A DNA stretch of 43,913 nt from Caldilinea sp. CFX5 (GCA_021405325.1 QWII01000134.1:1-43913); one strand, 5' to 3'; shown: positions 32,681 to 41,379, counted from the stretch's first letter. A program made the numbers and translations. The notes: generated from the sequence alone by a model not told the origin.

Positions 32681-34990
32681 ATGCAGCGCCATGCTTTACG
32701 TGTAACAGGCGTTGTGCAAGGGGTTGGCTTTCGACCCTTTGTCTATGGCCTGGCGATACAATTGGGCTTGACCGGTTTTGTGGGCAATGACAGCGCCGGC
32801 GTCTTTATTGAGATCGAAGGCGATGCCTCAACATTAGCGACTTTTCATCAGATGCTAGTTACCACACTGCCACCGCTGGCGCACATTGAAGTGGTGACAG
32901 TCAACGCCATCCCGCCAACCGGCGCAACTGCGTTTGTCATTGTCGAAAGTCAGGCCAATCACAGCCAGCGCACCTTCATTTCGCCCGATGTCGCCCTTTG
33001 TGAGGATTGTTTGCGCGAACTCTTCGACCCGCAGGATCGGCGCTACCGTTACCCCTTTATCAACTGCACCAATTGCGGCCCCCGCTTCACGATCATTCGC
33101 AACCTGCCCTATGACCGCCCGTTTACGACAATGGCCGACTTTGCCCTCTGCCCCGCCTGTCGCCACGAATACGAAAACCCGCTGGATCGGCGCTTTCACG
33201 CCCAGCCGGTGGCCTGTCCGGTCTGTGGGCCGCAGATTGAGTTTTACACAGATACGAGACACGAGACACGAATCACGAATCACGAATCACGAATTACGGG
33301 CGAAGCGGCATTGCAAGCGGCGCAAGCACTCTTGCACGATGGCGGGATTGTGGCGGTGAAGGGGGTGGGCGGCTTTCATCTGGCCTGTGATGCAACCAAT
33401 GACCAGGCGGTGCAGACGGTGCGGCAACGGAAAGGGCGGGTCGATAAGCCCTTTGCCGTCATGGTGCGTGATGTGGCGACGGCTCAGCACCTAGCCGAAA
33501 TTAATACCGACGAACTTGCCCTACTGACCAGCCGTGAACGACCGATTGTACTGCTCCGCAAACGGGAGGACAGCCCCCTCTCGCCACTGGTCGCCCCCGG
33601 CAATCCCTACGTTGGCCTCATGCTGCCCTACACGCCGCTGCATTACCTGTTATTCAACGAACTAGAAGCAGGCACGAATCATACTGCCCTTGTCATGACC
33701 TCCGGTAACTATTCTAACGAGCCGATTGTCAAAGACAACGCCGAGGCGCTGACAAAGCTGGCGGAACTGACGGACGGCTTTCTCTTACACAACCGTGACA
33801 TTCATGTACCCTGTGATGATTCGGTGATTCGGGTCTTTGCTGGACATGAGTTACCAATTCGGCGGTCGCGTGGCTATGCACCTTTCCCGGTGCGGCTACC
33901 AGTGGAAGTCCGACCGACATTGGGCGTGGGCGGCGAACTGAAAAACACCTTTTGTCTGGCCGCCGGTCATGCCGCATTTATGAGCCAGCATATCGGCGAT
34001 ATGGAAAATCTGGAAACGTTGCAGGCGTTCACCCCTGCTGTCGATCATTTTCAGACCATTTTTGATATTCAGCCGGAGTTGCTGGTCTGTGACCTGCATC
34101 CGGCCTATCTATCGAGTCAGTGGGCACGGGGGCAAACAGGGAAAAGACGGCTGGCCCAAGTGCAACATCATCACGCCCACCTGGCCGGTTTGATGGCCGA
34201 ACATCGATTAGATGGTCATGAACCGGTCATCGGCTTCTGTTTTGATGGCACTGGCTATGGCACAGATGGGGCGATCTGGGGCGGGGAACTGTTACTGGCC
34301 GATTATGCCAGTTTTCGCCGGCGTTCTTATTTGCGTTATATTCCGCTGCCGGGGGGCGATGCCGCGGTCAAACATCCGAGTCGCACGGCGTTGGCGCATT
34401 TGTGGGCCGCGGGCGTAGAATGGGATGAGGCGTTGCCGCCCGTCGCCGCCACCACGCAGACCGAACGGCGCATTTTTCAACGCCAGTTTGCCACGGGCTT
34501 TAACACCGTGCCCACCAGCAGCATGGGGCGGCTCTTTGATGCCGTGGCGGCGCTGGCCGGTGTACGCCAAACGGCTACCTATGAAGCGCAGGCGGCGATT
34601 GAGTTTGAGGCGCTGGCGGTCGAAGCGGCGGATATGCCATACCGTTTTGACGTTGCGCCCGATGGGCAAATCTTTGATGCGGCGCCAGTGGTCAAAGCCG
34701 TCGCTGCCGATCTATTGCAGGGCGTGCCGGTGGGCGAAATTGCAATCAAATTTCATCAGGCGGTGGCTGATCTGATCTTGCAACTGAGCCTGGTAGTCCG
34801 TCAGGAAGAGAAACTCAACACCGTGGCGTTGAGCGGCGGCGTCTTTCAGAATGTACTGTTATTGCGCTTGGCCGTGGCTCGTTTAGAGGCTGCCGGTTTT
34901 CAGGTGTTGACCCACCGTTTGACCCCGCCCAATGACGGCGGGTTGGCGCTAGGACAGGTACTGGTGGCGAATGCACAAGAAGGGAAATAG
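32681..34990 (+). CDS. hypF: Carbamoyltransferase HypF ([NiFe] hydrogenase maturation)
   Basis: A 769-residue protein, normal for HypF. Domains in order: acylphosphatase (VQGVGFRPF at 12-20); two zinc fingers with paired cysteines at about 108-185 (CEDC, CTNC, CPAC, CPVC); a YrdC-like carbamoyl-AMP domain at about 205-380 (KGVGGFHLACDA, KPFAVMVRD, SGNYSNEP); and a Kae1-like carbamoyltransferase domain from about 400 (HHHAHLAG, FCFDGTGYG, ALSGGVFQN). It makes the carbamoyl group that HypE turns into the cyanide ligand of the active site. A 45-bp array of 7-bp repeats encodes about 15 extra residues near 191-206, in the linker before the YrdC domain. It is the first gene of hypFCDE. Confidence 0.95.
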   Translation: MQRHALRVTGVVQGVGFRPFVYGLAIQLGLTGFVGNDSAGVFIEIEGDASTLATFHQMLVTTLPPLAHIEVVTVNAIPPTGATAFVIVESQANHSQRTFISPDVALCEDCLRELFDPQDRRYRYPFINCTNCGPRFTIIRNLPYDRPFTTMADFALCPACRHEYENPLDRRFHAQPVACPVCGPQIEFYTDTRHETRITNHESRITGEAALQAAQALLHDGGIVAVKGVGGFHLACDATNDQAVQTVRQRKGRVDKPFAVMVRDVATAQHLAEINTDELALLTSRERPIVLLRKREDSPLSPLVAPGNPYVGLMLPYTPLHYLLFNELEAGTNHTALVMTSGNYSNEPIVKDNAEALTKLAELTDGFLLHNRDIHVPCDDSVIRVFAGHELPIRRSRGYAPFPVRLPVEVRPTLGVGGELKNTFCLAAGHAAFMSQHIGDMENLETLQAFTPAVDHFQTIFDIQPELLVCDLHPAYLSSQWARGQTGKRRLAQVQHHHAHLAGLMAEHRLDGHEPVIGFCFDGTGYGTDGAIWGGELLLADYASFRRRSYLRYIPLPGGDAAVKHPSRTALAHLWAAGVEWDEALPPVAATTQTERRIFQRQFATGFNTVPTSSMGRLFDAVAALAGVRQTATYEAQAAIEFEALAVEAADMPYRFDVAPDGQIFDAAPVVKAVAADLLQGVPVGEIAIKFHQAVADLILQLSLVVRQEEKLNTVALSGGVFQNVLLLRLAVARLEAAGFQVLTHRLTPPNDGGLALGQVLVANAQEGK
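33254..33298. repeat. 7-bp tandem repeat inside hypF
   Basis: Six consecutive 7-base units run from 33254 to 33295: ACGAGAC twice, ACGAATC three times and ACGAATT once, plus ACG. Six units equal 42 bases, so the frame of hypF is kept, and every three units add exactly seven codons (TRHETRI, TNHESRI). Units resembling CACGAATCACG also form part of the hairpin at 25766-25844. Confidence 0.85.
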
Positions 34991-34993
34991 GTT

Positions 34994-35278
34994 ATGTGTT
35001 TAGGGGTTCCCGGAAAAATCACCGAAATTTATGAACAAAATGGCGTGCGTATGGCCAAGGCCGACTTTGGCGGCGTGAGCAAAGAGATCTGCCTGGCCTA
35101 TCTGCCCGAAATCGGCGTGGGCGACTATACCATTGTCCATGTCGGCTTTGCCATTACCCAGTTAGATGAAGAGTCGGCGCAGGAGTCGTTGCGCCTTTTC
35201 CGCGAGATGGGGTTGTTGGAGGAAGAGTTTGGCGCCCATCCGCCGGAGGGAGAACAAGCCCATGAAGTACCTGGATGA
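34994..35278 (+). CDS. hypC: Hydrogenase maturation chaperone HypC
   Basis: A 94-residue protein starting MCLGVPGKI. Cys2 after Met removal is the essential residue that binds iron and the HypD cysteine. The small beta-barrel and C-terminal helix ([13 protein letters not shown]) fit the family. It shuttles the Fe(CN)2CO unit between HypD and the hydrogenase large-subunit precursor. It starts four bases after the hypF stop and overlaps hypD by 17 bases, so translation is coupled. Confidence 0.93.
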   Translation: MCLGVPGKITEIYEQNGVRMAKADFGGVSKEICLAYLPEIGVGDYTIVHVGFAITQLDEESAQESLRLFREMGLLEEEFGAHPPEGEQAHEVPG

Positions 35279-36380
35279 ATTTCGCGACCCGGAGTTGGCG
35301 CGCGGTCTCTTTGATGAGATTCGCCGTATCACCACCTGCCCCTGGGCCATTATGGAGGTGTGCGGCGGACAGACCCATTCAATCATCCGCAACGGCATTG
35401 ATCAATTGTTGCCGGACAAGATTGAGTTGATCCACGGCCCTGGCTGTCCGGTCTGTGTCACCCCGCTGGAAATTATCGACAAGGCGCTGGCGATTGCCGC
35501 GCGACCCAATGTCATCTTCTGCTCCTTTGGCGATATGTTGCGCGTCCCCGGCAGTGACAAAGACCTCTTCCGCGTCAAGAGCGAAGGGGGGAATGTACGG
35601 ATTGTCTACTCACCGCTCGACGCCGTGAAAATCGCCCAGCAAAACCCTGAACGGGAAGTGGTCTTCTTTGGCATCGGCTTTGAGACGACAGCGCCGGCCA
35701 ATGCGATGGCGGTCTATCAGGCTAAGCAACTGGGGCTGAAGAATTTCTCCATGCTCGTCTCCCATGTATTGGTGCCGCCGGCCATTGCCGCGATCATGGA
35801 GGCGCCGGGCAATCGGGTGCAGGCGTTTCTGGCCGCCGGTCATGTCTGTAGCGTCATGGGGACGTGGCAATATGGGCCGCTGGTGGAAAAGTATCATGCG
35901 CCGATCGTGGTCACCGGCTTTGAACCGCTCGACGTGTTAGAGGGGATTCGCCGCACGGTGCAACAGTTGGAGGAAGGGCGGGCTGAACTGGAAAATGCCT
36001 ACCCACGTGCGGTGCGTCCCGAAGGCAATCTGCCGGCGCAAAAGATGCTGGCCGATGTCTTTGAAGTAACAGACCGCGGCTGGCGCGGCATTGGCGTCAT
36101 CCCACAGAGCGGCTGGCGCTTGCGCGACGCCTACCGTGACTTTGACGCTGAGGTTCGCTTTGCTGTGGAAGATATTCGCACCGAGGAATCAACCCTCTGT
36201 CACAGCGGCGAAGTGCTAAAAGGCCGGATCAAGCCCAACCAATGCCCCGCTTTTGGCAAGGAATGTACGCCCCGCACCCCGCTTGGTGCAACAATGGTTT
36301 CCAGTGAAGGCGCCTGTGCGGCATACTATCAGTATGGGCGCTTTGTTCAATTGGAAGAACGTGAAGGCGTTTTGGTCTAA
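35262..36380 (+). CDS. hypD: Hydrogenase maturation factor HypD
   Basis: A 372-residue iron-sulfur protein. Motifs include CGGQTHSI near 34, the scaffold site [10 protein letters not shown] near 62, [10 protein letters not shown] near 142, and C-terminal cysteines in [16 protein letters not shown] and EGACAAYY that bind the 4Fe-4S cluster. With HypC it is the scaffold on which the Fe(CN)2CO group is built. ATG 35262 has GGAGGGAG upstream and the conserved start [11 protein letters not shown]; the frame is open for 32 further codons that overlap hypC. A perfect hairpin follows the stop. Confidence 0.94.
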   Translation: MKYLDEFRDPELARGLFDEIRRITTCPWAIMEVCGGQTHSIIRNGIDQLLPDKIELIHGPGCPVCVTPLEIIDKALAIAARPNVIFCSFGDMLRVPGSDKDLFRVKSEGGNVRIVYSPLDAVKIAQQNPEREVVFFGIGFETTAPANAMAVYQAKQLGLKNFSMLVSHVLVPPAIAAIMEAPGNRVQAFLAAGHVCSVMGTWQYGPLVEKYHAPIVVTGFEPLDVLEGIRRTVQQLEEGRAELENAYPRAVRPEGNLPAQKMLADVFEVTDRGWRGIGVIPQSGWRLRDAYRDFDAEVRFAVEDIRTEESTLCHSGEVLKGRIKPNQCPAFGKECTPRTPLGATMVSSEGACAAYYQYGRFVQLEEREGVLV

Positions 36381-36382
36381 GT

Positions 36383-36446
36383 AGAGATTAAGAGATTGAG
36401 AGATTGCGCATCATGGGGAGCGTAATCTCTCAATCTCTTAATCTCT
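36383..36446. repeat. Perfect 23-bp hairpin between hypD and hypE
   Basis: AGAGATTAAGAG starts the left arm (36383-36405) and CTCTTAATCTCT ends the right arm (36424-36446). All 23 pairs match, and G-U pairs extend the stem. Both arms are themselves built of an AGAGATT-like 7-base unit. It begins two bases past the hypD stop, inside the operon. Confidence 0.82.
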
Positions 36447-36467
36447 GAGTCTCTCTAAAGGTCTGCT

Positions 36468-37526
36468 ATGTCCAACCAACTTGATTTCACCGCCTGGAGT
36501 TGTCCCGTCCCGCTGCGCAACCACCCCAACATTGTTATGGGGCATGGCGGCGGCGGCAAATTGTCGGCGGAACTGGTGGAGCATCTTTTTATGCCCGCCT
36601 TTCACAACCCAACCCTGGCGACGTTGGGCGACTCGGCGGTGTTGCCGGTGACGGGTGGGCGACTCGCCTTTTCCACCGATTCGTTTGTCGTGCGCCCGCT
36701 CTTTTTTCCGGGGGGTAATATTGGCGATCTGGCGGTCAACGGCACGGTCAATGACATTGCCATGAGCGGTGCGCAACCGCTCTATCTGAGCGCCGGTTTT
36801 ATTGTCGAAGAGGGGCTGCCACTGGAACGGTTGGGCGCAATTGTCCAGAGCATGGGCGACGCCGCTCGACATGCCGGCGTCACCATTGTCACCGGCGACA
36901 CCAAAGTAGTGGACAAAGGGCATGGCGACGGCGTCTTTATCAACACCAGCGGTTTTGGTCTCATCCCTGATGGCGTCAACATTGCGCCCACCCAAGCGCG
37001 GCCTGGCGATATGGTCATTCTCAGTGGCGAAATCGGTCTGCACGGTGTGGCGATCATGAGCGTGCGTGAGGGGTTGGAATTTGATGTCGTCATTGAGAGC
37101 GATTCCGCACCCCTCAACGGTTTGGTAGCGGATATGCTGGCCGTCACCAAAGAGCTTCATGTCCTGCGCGACCCCACCCGCGGCGGCGTTGCCTCATCGC
37201 TCAACGAGATTGCCAAAGCGTCCAAAGTCGGCATTGCTTATGATGAGCGCAAGTTGCCCGTGCCGGCGGTGGTGCGCTCCGCCTGCGATATTCTGGGCAT
37301 GGACCCAATCTATGTGGCCAACGAAGGTAAACTCATTGCAATTGTCCCCAAAGCGGTAGCCGAAGCCGTGCTGGAACGAATGCGCCAACACCCGCTCGGC
37401 GCGCAAGCGACCATCATCGGGCAGGTGACGGAGCAACATCCCGGCGTTGTGGTCGCCCGCACCGGCATTGGTGGCACGCGGGTGGTGGATATGCAGATTG
37501 GGGAACAGTTGCCGCGCATTTGTTAA
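36468..37526 (+). CDS. hypE: Carbamoyl phosphate-dependent dehydratase HypE
   Basis: A 352-residue protein of the PurM-like ATP-binding family. It has GHGGGGKLSAELVEHLF near 24-40, STDSFVVRPLFFPGGNIG near 68 and GTVNDIAMSGA near 91, and ends in the conserved PRIC whose Cys352 carries the thiocarbamate that is dehydrated to thiocyanate. It works directly with HypF. HypA and HypB, the nickel-insertion pair, and the hydrogenase itself are not in this window. Confidence 0.95.
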   Translation: MSNQLDFTAWSCPVPLRNHPNIVMGHGGGGKLSAELVEHLFMPAFHNPTLATLGDSAVLPVTGGRLAFSTDSFVVRPLFFPGGNIGDLAVNGTVNDIAMSGAQPLYLSAGFIVEEGLPLERLGAIVQSMGDAARHAGVTIVTGDTKVVDKGHGDGVFINTSGFGLIPDGVNIAPTQARPGDMVILSGEIGLHGVAIMSVREGLEFDVVIESDSAPLNGLVADMLAVTKELHVLRDPTRGGVASSLNEIAKASKVGIAYDERKLPVPAVVRSACDILGMDPIYVANEGKLIAIVPKAVAEAVLERMRQHPLGAQATIIGQVTEQHPGVVVARTGIGGTRVVDMQIGEQLPRIC

Positions 37527-37530
37527 ATAT

Positions 37531-37868
37531 CTACAGTGTAAAGCGGCGCTCATACATATATTCAAGGCCATTTTCATCATCCAGGTGGGCGCCAATTGGG
37601 TGGAAGCCAAGCTTGGCGGCAACGCGCACCGATGGTTCGTTGGCCGGGCTGATCGAAAAAAGACCCCTTCGACGATCCAGTTTTTATGCTGGGTTAGCGT
37701 AGCGATTTCAGCAGAGACAGTGGCTTGCGGGCGTTTGGCGTTGAAGCCGCCCGGTTCCCAAAAGAGTGCGTCCAGGTGAACAATGGCATAGCCGAAGTGA
37801 TCGCTCACGCTTTGGGCCAGGTAGGTTTTGCCTGAACCGCTGTTGCCGATGATGACAATTCTTTCCAT
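37531..37868 (-). pseudogene. Chimeric remnant: P-loop kinase N-terminus joined to GNAT C-terminus
   Basis: From ATG 37868 (GGAGGG upstream) the frame reads RIVIIGNSGSGKTYLAQ, HLDALFWEPG and WIVEGVFF, the first 70 or so residues of a FlaR-like/adenylate-kinase-like P-loop protein with Walker A GNSGSGKT. At about 37655 the reading changes frame. The following 40 codons, SPANEPSVRVAAKLGF...EYMYERRF to a TAG at 37531, are a typical GNAT acetyltransferase C-terminus. Two unrelated genes have been fused out of frame by a deletion. As the first frame runs on into hypE antisense (to 37194), its product would be nonsense after the junction. Neither activity can survive. Confidence 0.75.
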
Positions 37869-37911
37869 CATTCCCTCCACTGTACGCTAACTATTGTAAC
37901 ACACCTGATCG

Positions 37912-37980
37912 TATACGCAGTAGCGCGCAACAAACCAGGTTTTTCCAAAAAACCTGGTTTGTTGCGCGCTACTGCGTATA
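37912..37980. repeat. Perfect 33-bp hairpin
   Basis: TATACGCAGTAGCGCGC begins the left arm at 37912 and GCGCGCTACTGCGTATA ends the right arm at 37980. The stem is 33 perfect pairs with a loop of two or three bases around TTTTTCCAAAAAA. It is one of the strongest palindromes in the window and could extrude as a cruciform. It lies between the methyltransferase stop and the chimeric remnant. Confidence 0.85.
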
Positions 37981-38023
37981 TGATTTCTGGGCAAAATAGA
38001 CAATAGCCGCACAGAATTACGCT

Positions 38024-38824
38024 CTACTTTCTGGCAACAAAAATCAGACTTTTGTGGTCCGCCGTGGCGAGTTCTGCGCTGTAATCGCCAAAAATTTGAA
38101 TATCGGTAAAACCAGCCTGCTCCAACATCAGCATAAGCTCATTCTTGCCATATTCTTCATAGTGCTGCGTTTGCACTTGTTCCTCGACCAACTCGCCGTT
38201 GCGCCATAAGCGAACGCGCAATTGACGGACTTGAGTCTCCGCCAAGGGATCAACGGCTACCGTTCTGAAGGCGACTTCCATCTCCGTTCCATCGGGCATC
38301 TCTTTACGTTCGCTCGATTGCGGCCATGCTTCTGGGAGCTTCTGTCGATTTTCCGCCAATCGCTCCAACCAGACCGCTGGCTCATTCCAGCGCGTGGATA
38401 GATCGAAGGCGAAGGCGCCGCCAGCACGCAGATGTTCATAGCAGCGTTGCATCCCTTGCCTTGTCAATTGCCGCTCGCCGCCTAGACCAATCACGCCACA
38501 AGCATAAATCAGTTGATAGCGGCGGGGCAGATCCAGTTGGTGCATGGCTTGTGCATAAAGCTGGGGGGATAGTCCCATCTTTTGAGCGCGGGCGACACAT
38601 TGCGCCAGCATGTCTTGTGAAGTATCACAACCCTCTACATCCAGCCCCGCCCGCAGATAGGGTAACAAGAGTCGTCCGGTGCCGCAGCCTATTTCCAGCG
38701 CAGGTTGACCGGATGCCTGGATCAACTCCCCAAAGTATTCCGTGCCTTCTCCGCCTTCTGGCGACCAGAATTGCGCTGAATACCGGGCAACCAGCCCGTG
38801 ATGCCAAACCTGTGGTTGGTTCAT
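38024..38824 (-). CDS. SAM-dependent methyltransferase, class I (paralogue 1)
   Basis: A 266-residue protein with the SAM-binding motif ALEIGCGTGRLLLP at about 41-54, acidic loop VEGCDTSQDML at about 62-72 and a motif IV-like segment YQLIYACG near 105. The same length and layout occur in the protein encoded at 40514-41314, sharing PQVWH, GRLLLP.LRAG, QLAGFTDI-type and TADH segments, so the two are paralogues. The methyl acceptor is unknown. It is the last intact gene of a five-gene minus-strand operon, 48 bases after the AAA ATPase gene. Confidence 0.82.
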   Translation of the reverse strand: MNQPQVWHHGLVARYSAQFWSPEGGEGTEYFGELIQASGQPALEIGCGTGRLLLPYLRAGLDVEGCDTSQDMLAQCVARAQKMGLSPQLYAQAMHQLDLPRRYQLIYACGVIGLGGERQLTRQGMQRCYEHLRAGGAFAFDLSTRWNEPAVWLERLAENRQKLPEAWPQSSERKEMPDGTEMEVAFRTVAVDPLAETQVRQLRVRLWRNGELVEEQVQTQHYEEYGKNELMLMLEQAGFTDIQIFGDYSAELATADHKSLIFVARK

Positions 38825-38872
38825 TGTCTGTATTTTCCTTAGATTTTCGGTCAGCCGTCCTTGATTGCTCTT

Positions 38873-39430
38873 CTACGGTTTGACAGCAAGCAATCGTTCC
38901 AGAATAAAGGTGGTTCGTTCTGCAATGGACTGCAACGGAACGTTCACCAGTTGATAGCCCAATTGCTCATAGATCAAGCGCACGCGCTCGCCCGACTGTC
39001 TTGCGCCTTCAAAACTGATCTTTCGCTCTGCGTCATTGGTGTAGATTGCTTCCCACCCGGCAAAGAAAAAAACCGTTGGATTGTAGCGGTTTTGCTCGGC
39101 CGCCTGGTAGAAGGGCTTTGTGTCAATTGCGCAGCCTTCCGCATACGCAATCATGTCTGGAATACCGCGATCAAACACCACGATTCCCGCGGTGTCGAGC
39201 GCCTGATTGTAGTTTTGCAGTGATCGAGAAAGCATGAGCTGACAAAAGCGTGCCGGATTCTGTTCAGGGACGCCATCCGCTGCGCTGGCGCGCTGTTCTA
39301 CCAGAATCTCTCTGGCGGGTTCGGCGACACAGCGGATGCCGGCTTTACTGATTTCGCCGAGCAGCGTCGATTTTCCGCCGCCCATCGCACCGGTCAGCAC
39401 AAAGTAGTTTGTCTTCGTTATTTTATTCAT
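38873..39430 (-). CDS. AAA_28-type P-loop NTPase (thymidylate-kinase-like)
   Basis: A 185-residue protein. Walker A is GAMGGGKST at about 14-22. VVFDRGIPDMIAYAE near 85 supplies the DRG motif seen in nucleotide-kinase-like AAA_28 proteins. A C-terminal helix pair includes RVRLIYEQLGYQLVNVP. Members are small ATPases or kinases of unknown substrate, some fused to NadR-like domains. AGGAT precedes the ATG. It lies seven bases after the DinB-like gene, so it is co-transcribed. Confidence 0.75.
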   Translation of the reverse strand: MNKITKTNYFVLTGAMGGGKSTLLGEISKAGIRCVAEPAREILVEQRASAADGVPEQNPARFCQLMLSRSLQNYNQALDTAGIVVFDRGIPDMIAYAEGCAIDTKPFYQAAEQNRYNPTVFFFAGWEAIYTNDAERKISFEGARQSGERVRLIYEQLGYQLVNVPLQSIAERTTFILERLLAVKP

Positions 39431-39437
39431 ACCATCC

Positions 39438-39899
39438 TTACTCCCGCTGCCGCCACAACTGGCAGGTTATCTGTAGATGACCGAGATGCAGGTAGGCGTG
39501 TTCCAGGGCGTGCAGCAAGGCCCAACCGCAGGTGACCATCCCATCCTCATCCTTGCGCGCTGTAGCCAGGTCCGCCAATCCCAGGCGGGGCAGGGCCGCG
39601 CGTGCGTAGTCGATCACGGCATCCAGGCGGCGCAACATCTCGACACTTAGCACGTCCTGCGTCTGAAATTCCTGGGCGCGCACCCGGCTGGGCGGGTTGT
39701 CCAAGGCGAGATCAATGCCCTCATGCAGTACGCCGGTGATGTGGGCCAGCAGCACCGCCACCGAATTCATTTTTGGGTTCATTTCCGGCCCTGGCGACCA
39801 GTCCATCGCTTCTGCCGGCAGCTCCCCCACTGCCTGATGTAGCCGCTGCTGTAGATCTTCCAGCCGCTCCAGGTAATCCGCAAAGAATTGGTCTTTCAT
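39438..39899 (-). CDS. DinB-like putative metal-dependent hydrolase/transferase
   Basis: A 153-residue four-helix-bundle protein of the DinB/DUF664 group. Metal ligands are probably the histidines in AHITGVLHEG (about 52-61) and ALEHAYLHLGHLQI (about 129-142). Relatives include thiol-dependent (mycothiol, bacillithiol) S-transferases and damage-inducible proteins. GGAGGGAAGCG provides a strong ribosome binding site. It is in the middle of the five-gene operon. Confidence 0.78.
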   Translation of the reverse strand: MKDQFFADYLERLEDLQQRLHQAVGELPAEAMDWSPGPEMNPKMNSVAVLLAHITGVLHEGIDLALDNPPSRVRAQEFQTQDVLSVEMLRRLDAVIDYARAALPRLGLADLATARKDEDGMVTCGWALLHALEHAYLHLGHLQITCQLWRQRE

Positions 39900-39926
39900 C
39901 GCTTCCCTCCGGGTTTCAAGATTTCC

Positions 39927-40481
39927 TTACCAGATACGTCCGTCATATTCAATCGTTAGTGAACTGTCCAAATCAAGGGGTGGCGTCTGGGCAAGCCGTA
40001 GGATCATAATACCCTTTTGCTCAGGCGTGGGTAGCAGCTCTGTCCCTCTTCTACCAGCCAATGGCCCCCGCCAGACTTCCCAGCCGACTTGTGCATAGAA
40101 AGTGAGGCGGTCGGTTTCTAAACAGCCGATTTCGTAATCAGCGATGCCCAAAGCCAAGGTACGCAGCAAGGCACTGCCAATGCCCTGCCTTTGATAGGCT
40201 GGCAAGGTGGCGACAGCATCGATATAGGCTGTTTTCAACAACGGATGACCTTCCGGTTGGAGCCAACGCGTGGTCACCACAGCATGGCTTACTACCGCCT
40301 GCGCCCGATTGCTGCTTGTGCGATAGGCGAGAAAGTGCAAACCACCCGAAGGAATATAGGTGAAGAGGCGTTGAAAATCCGCTAGGTTATGCGCCTTGAT
40401 ACAAACATCAATAATCGCAGCACGGGTGGCTGCATCCAGCGCTTCGGTGCGCTTGGCGACGATTTCGATTGATTCGCTCAT
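39927..40481 (-). CDS. GNAT family N-acetyltransferase
   Basis: A 184-residue protein. The acetyl-CoA loop is YQRQGIGSALLR at about 116-127 (Q/RxxGxG/A), preceded by strand YIDAVATLP. The order of later segments (CLETDRLTFYAQVGWEVWRG, then IMILRL and a C-terminal YDGRIW) resembles aminoglycoside 2'-N-acetyltransferases, but that subfamily call is weak and substrate is unknown. AAGGAA lies 12 bases upstream of the ATG. It is the second gene of the operon, 32 bases after paralogue 2. Confidence 0.78.
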   Translation of the reverse strand: MSESIEIVAKRTEALDAATRAAIIDVCIKAHNLADFQRLFTYIPSGGLHFLAYRTSSNRAQAVVSHAVVTTRWLQPEGHPLLKTAYIDAVATLPAYQRQGIGSALLRTLALGIADYEIGCLETDRLTFYAQVGWEVWRGPLAGRRGTELLPTPEQKGIMILRLAQTPPLDLDSSLTIEYDGRIW

Positions 40482-40513
40482 ATAAACGAGGGTTCCTTGA
40501 CAACGATGATAAT

Positions 40514-41314
40514 TTATTTGCGCGCAAGATAGACCAACATGCCGTGATCGGCGGTCGCCGTTTCTTCACGATAATCGCCCTGTACGGTGATGTCGGTAAA
40601 ACCGGCTAGTTGCAGCATCAGCAGCATTTCGTTGTTGAAGAGCATATAGCCTTTCAATGTGTACTCTTCCTGGGCGATGCACTTTTCTGCCAGCCACTTT
40701 TCAATGCGTACCTGACGGGTGAAACTCTGTTCAAGCGGGTCAAACGCCAGCATACGTGAGACGCTGACAAAGTCACTGCCATCGGCGGCCCGCTGGCGTG
40801 CGCCGGGTTGCGGCCAGGGTTCAGGGAATGACTGGCGCTTTTCCTTGAGCCAGAGTTGCCAGCCTTGAGGTGAGTTATATTCGGCCTCGATATTGACAAT
40901 CAACACACCGCCCGCTTCAAGGTGCTGATAGCAACGGTGTAATGTTTCCTGATTTAGTGTCCGACTGCCCGCCAAGCCAAACGAATCACAGATATAGATT
41001 GTTTGATAGCGGCGGGGTAGGCTGAATTCATGCATCGTTTCGGCATAGAGGTGGGTTGTCAAGCCTTCACGCGCTGCCTTTGCCGCACAATACTTGAGCA
41101 TATCGGGCGAGATGTCACAGCCGTCAATGTCGATACCGGCACGCAGCAGCGGCAGGAGCAAACGTCCAACGCCGCAACCCAAATCTAAGACTGGCTGACC
41201 GTAATGTTCGATCTGGCTTTGCAAATAGGCTAATTCAGGTGTATTGACACTCCAGAACTCATCCCAGAGTTGGGCCATCAAGCCGTAATGCCATACCTGC
41301 GGTTTATCTTCCAT
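40514..41314 (-). CDS. SAM-dependent methyltransferase, class I (paralogue 2)
   Basis: A 266-residue protein with VLDLGCGVGRLLLPLL at about 42-57, acidic loop IDGCDISPDML at about 63-73 and YQTIYICDSFG near 105. It is clearly homologous to the 38024-38824 protein along its whole length. AAAGGAG lies seven bases before the ATG. It is the first gene of the operon, and the minus-strand promoter in the 116-bp repeat (TTGTGC-N17-TAGAAT, 41386-41414) is placed to drive it with a leader of about 65 bases. Substrate unknown. Confidence 0.82.
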   Translation of the reverse strand: MEDKPQVWHYGLMAQLWDEFWSVNTPELAYLQSQIEHYGQPVLDLGCGVGRLLLPLLRAGIDIDGCDISPDMLKYCAAKAAREGLTTHLYAETMHEFSLPRRYQTIYICDSFGLAGSRTLNQETLHRCYQHLEAGGVLIVNIEAEYNSPQGWQLWLKEKRQSFPEPWPQPGARQRAADGSDFVSVSRMLAFDPLEQSFTRQVRIEKWLAEKCIAQEEYTLKGYMLFNNEMLLMLQLAGFTDITVQGDYREETATADHGMLVYLARK

Positions 41315-41379
41315 GGTATGCTCCTTTTTCGGTTTATGATGAACAGTTGATCATGAACCGTTAATGATTCTCTGCCCAT

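Noticed and set aside
32079..33298. Tandem repeats considered as a CRISPR array
   Set aside because: Units are 12 and 7 bases and directly abutting, without spacers; no cas gene is present.
36438..37160. 240-codon minus-strand frame opposite hypE
   Set aside because: Antisense to a well-supported hypE and without any family feature.
39927..40481. Calling the GNAT protein an aminoglycoside 2'-N-acetyltransferase
   Set aside because: The order of segments is suggestive, but I cannot verify substrate residues, so only the GNAT family is claimed.
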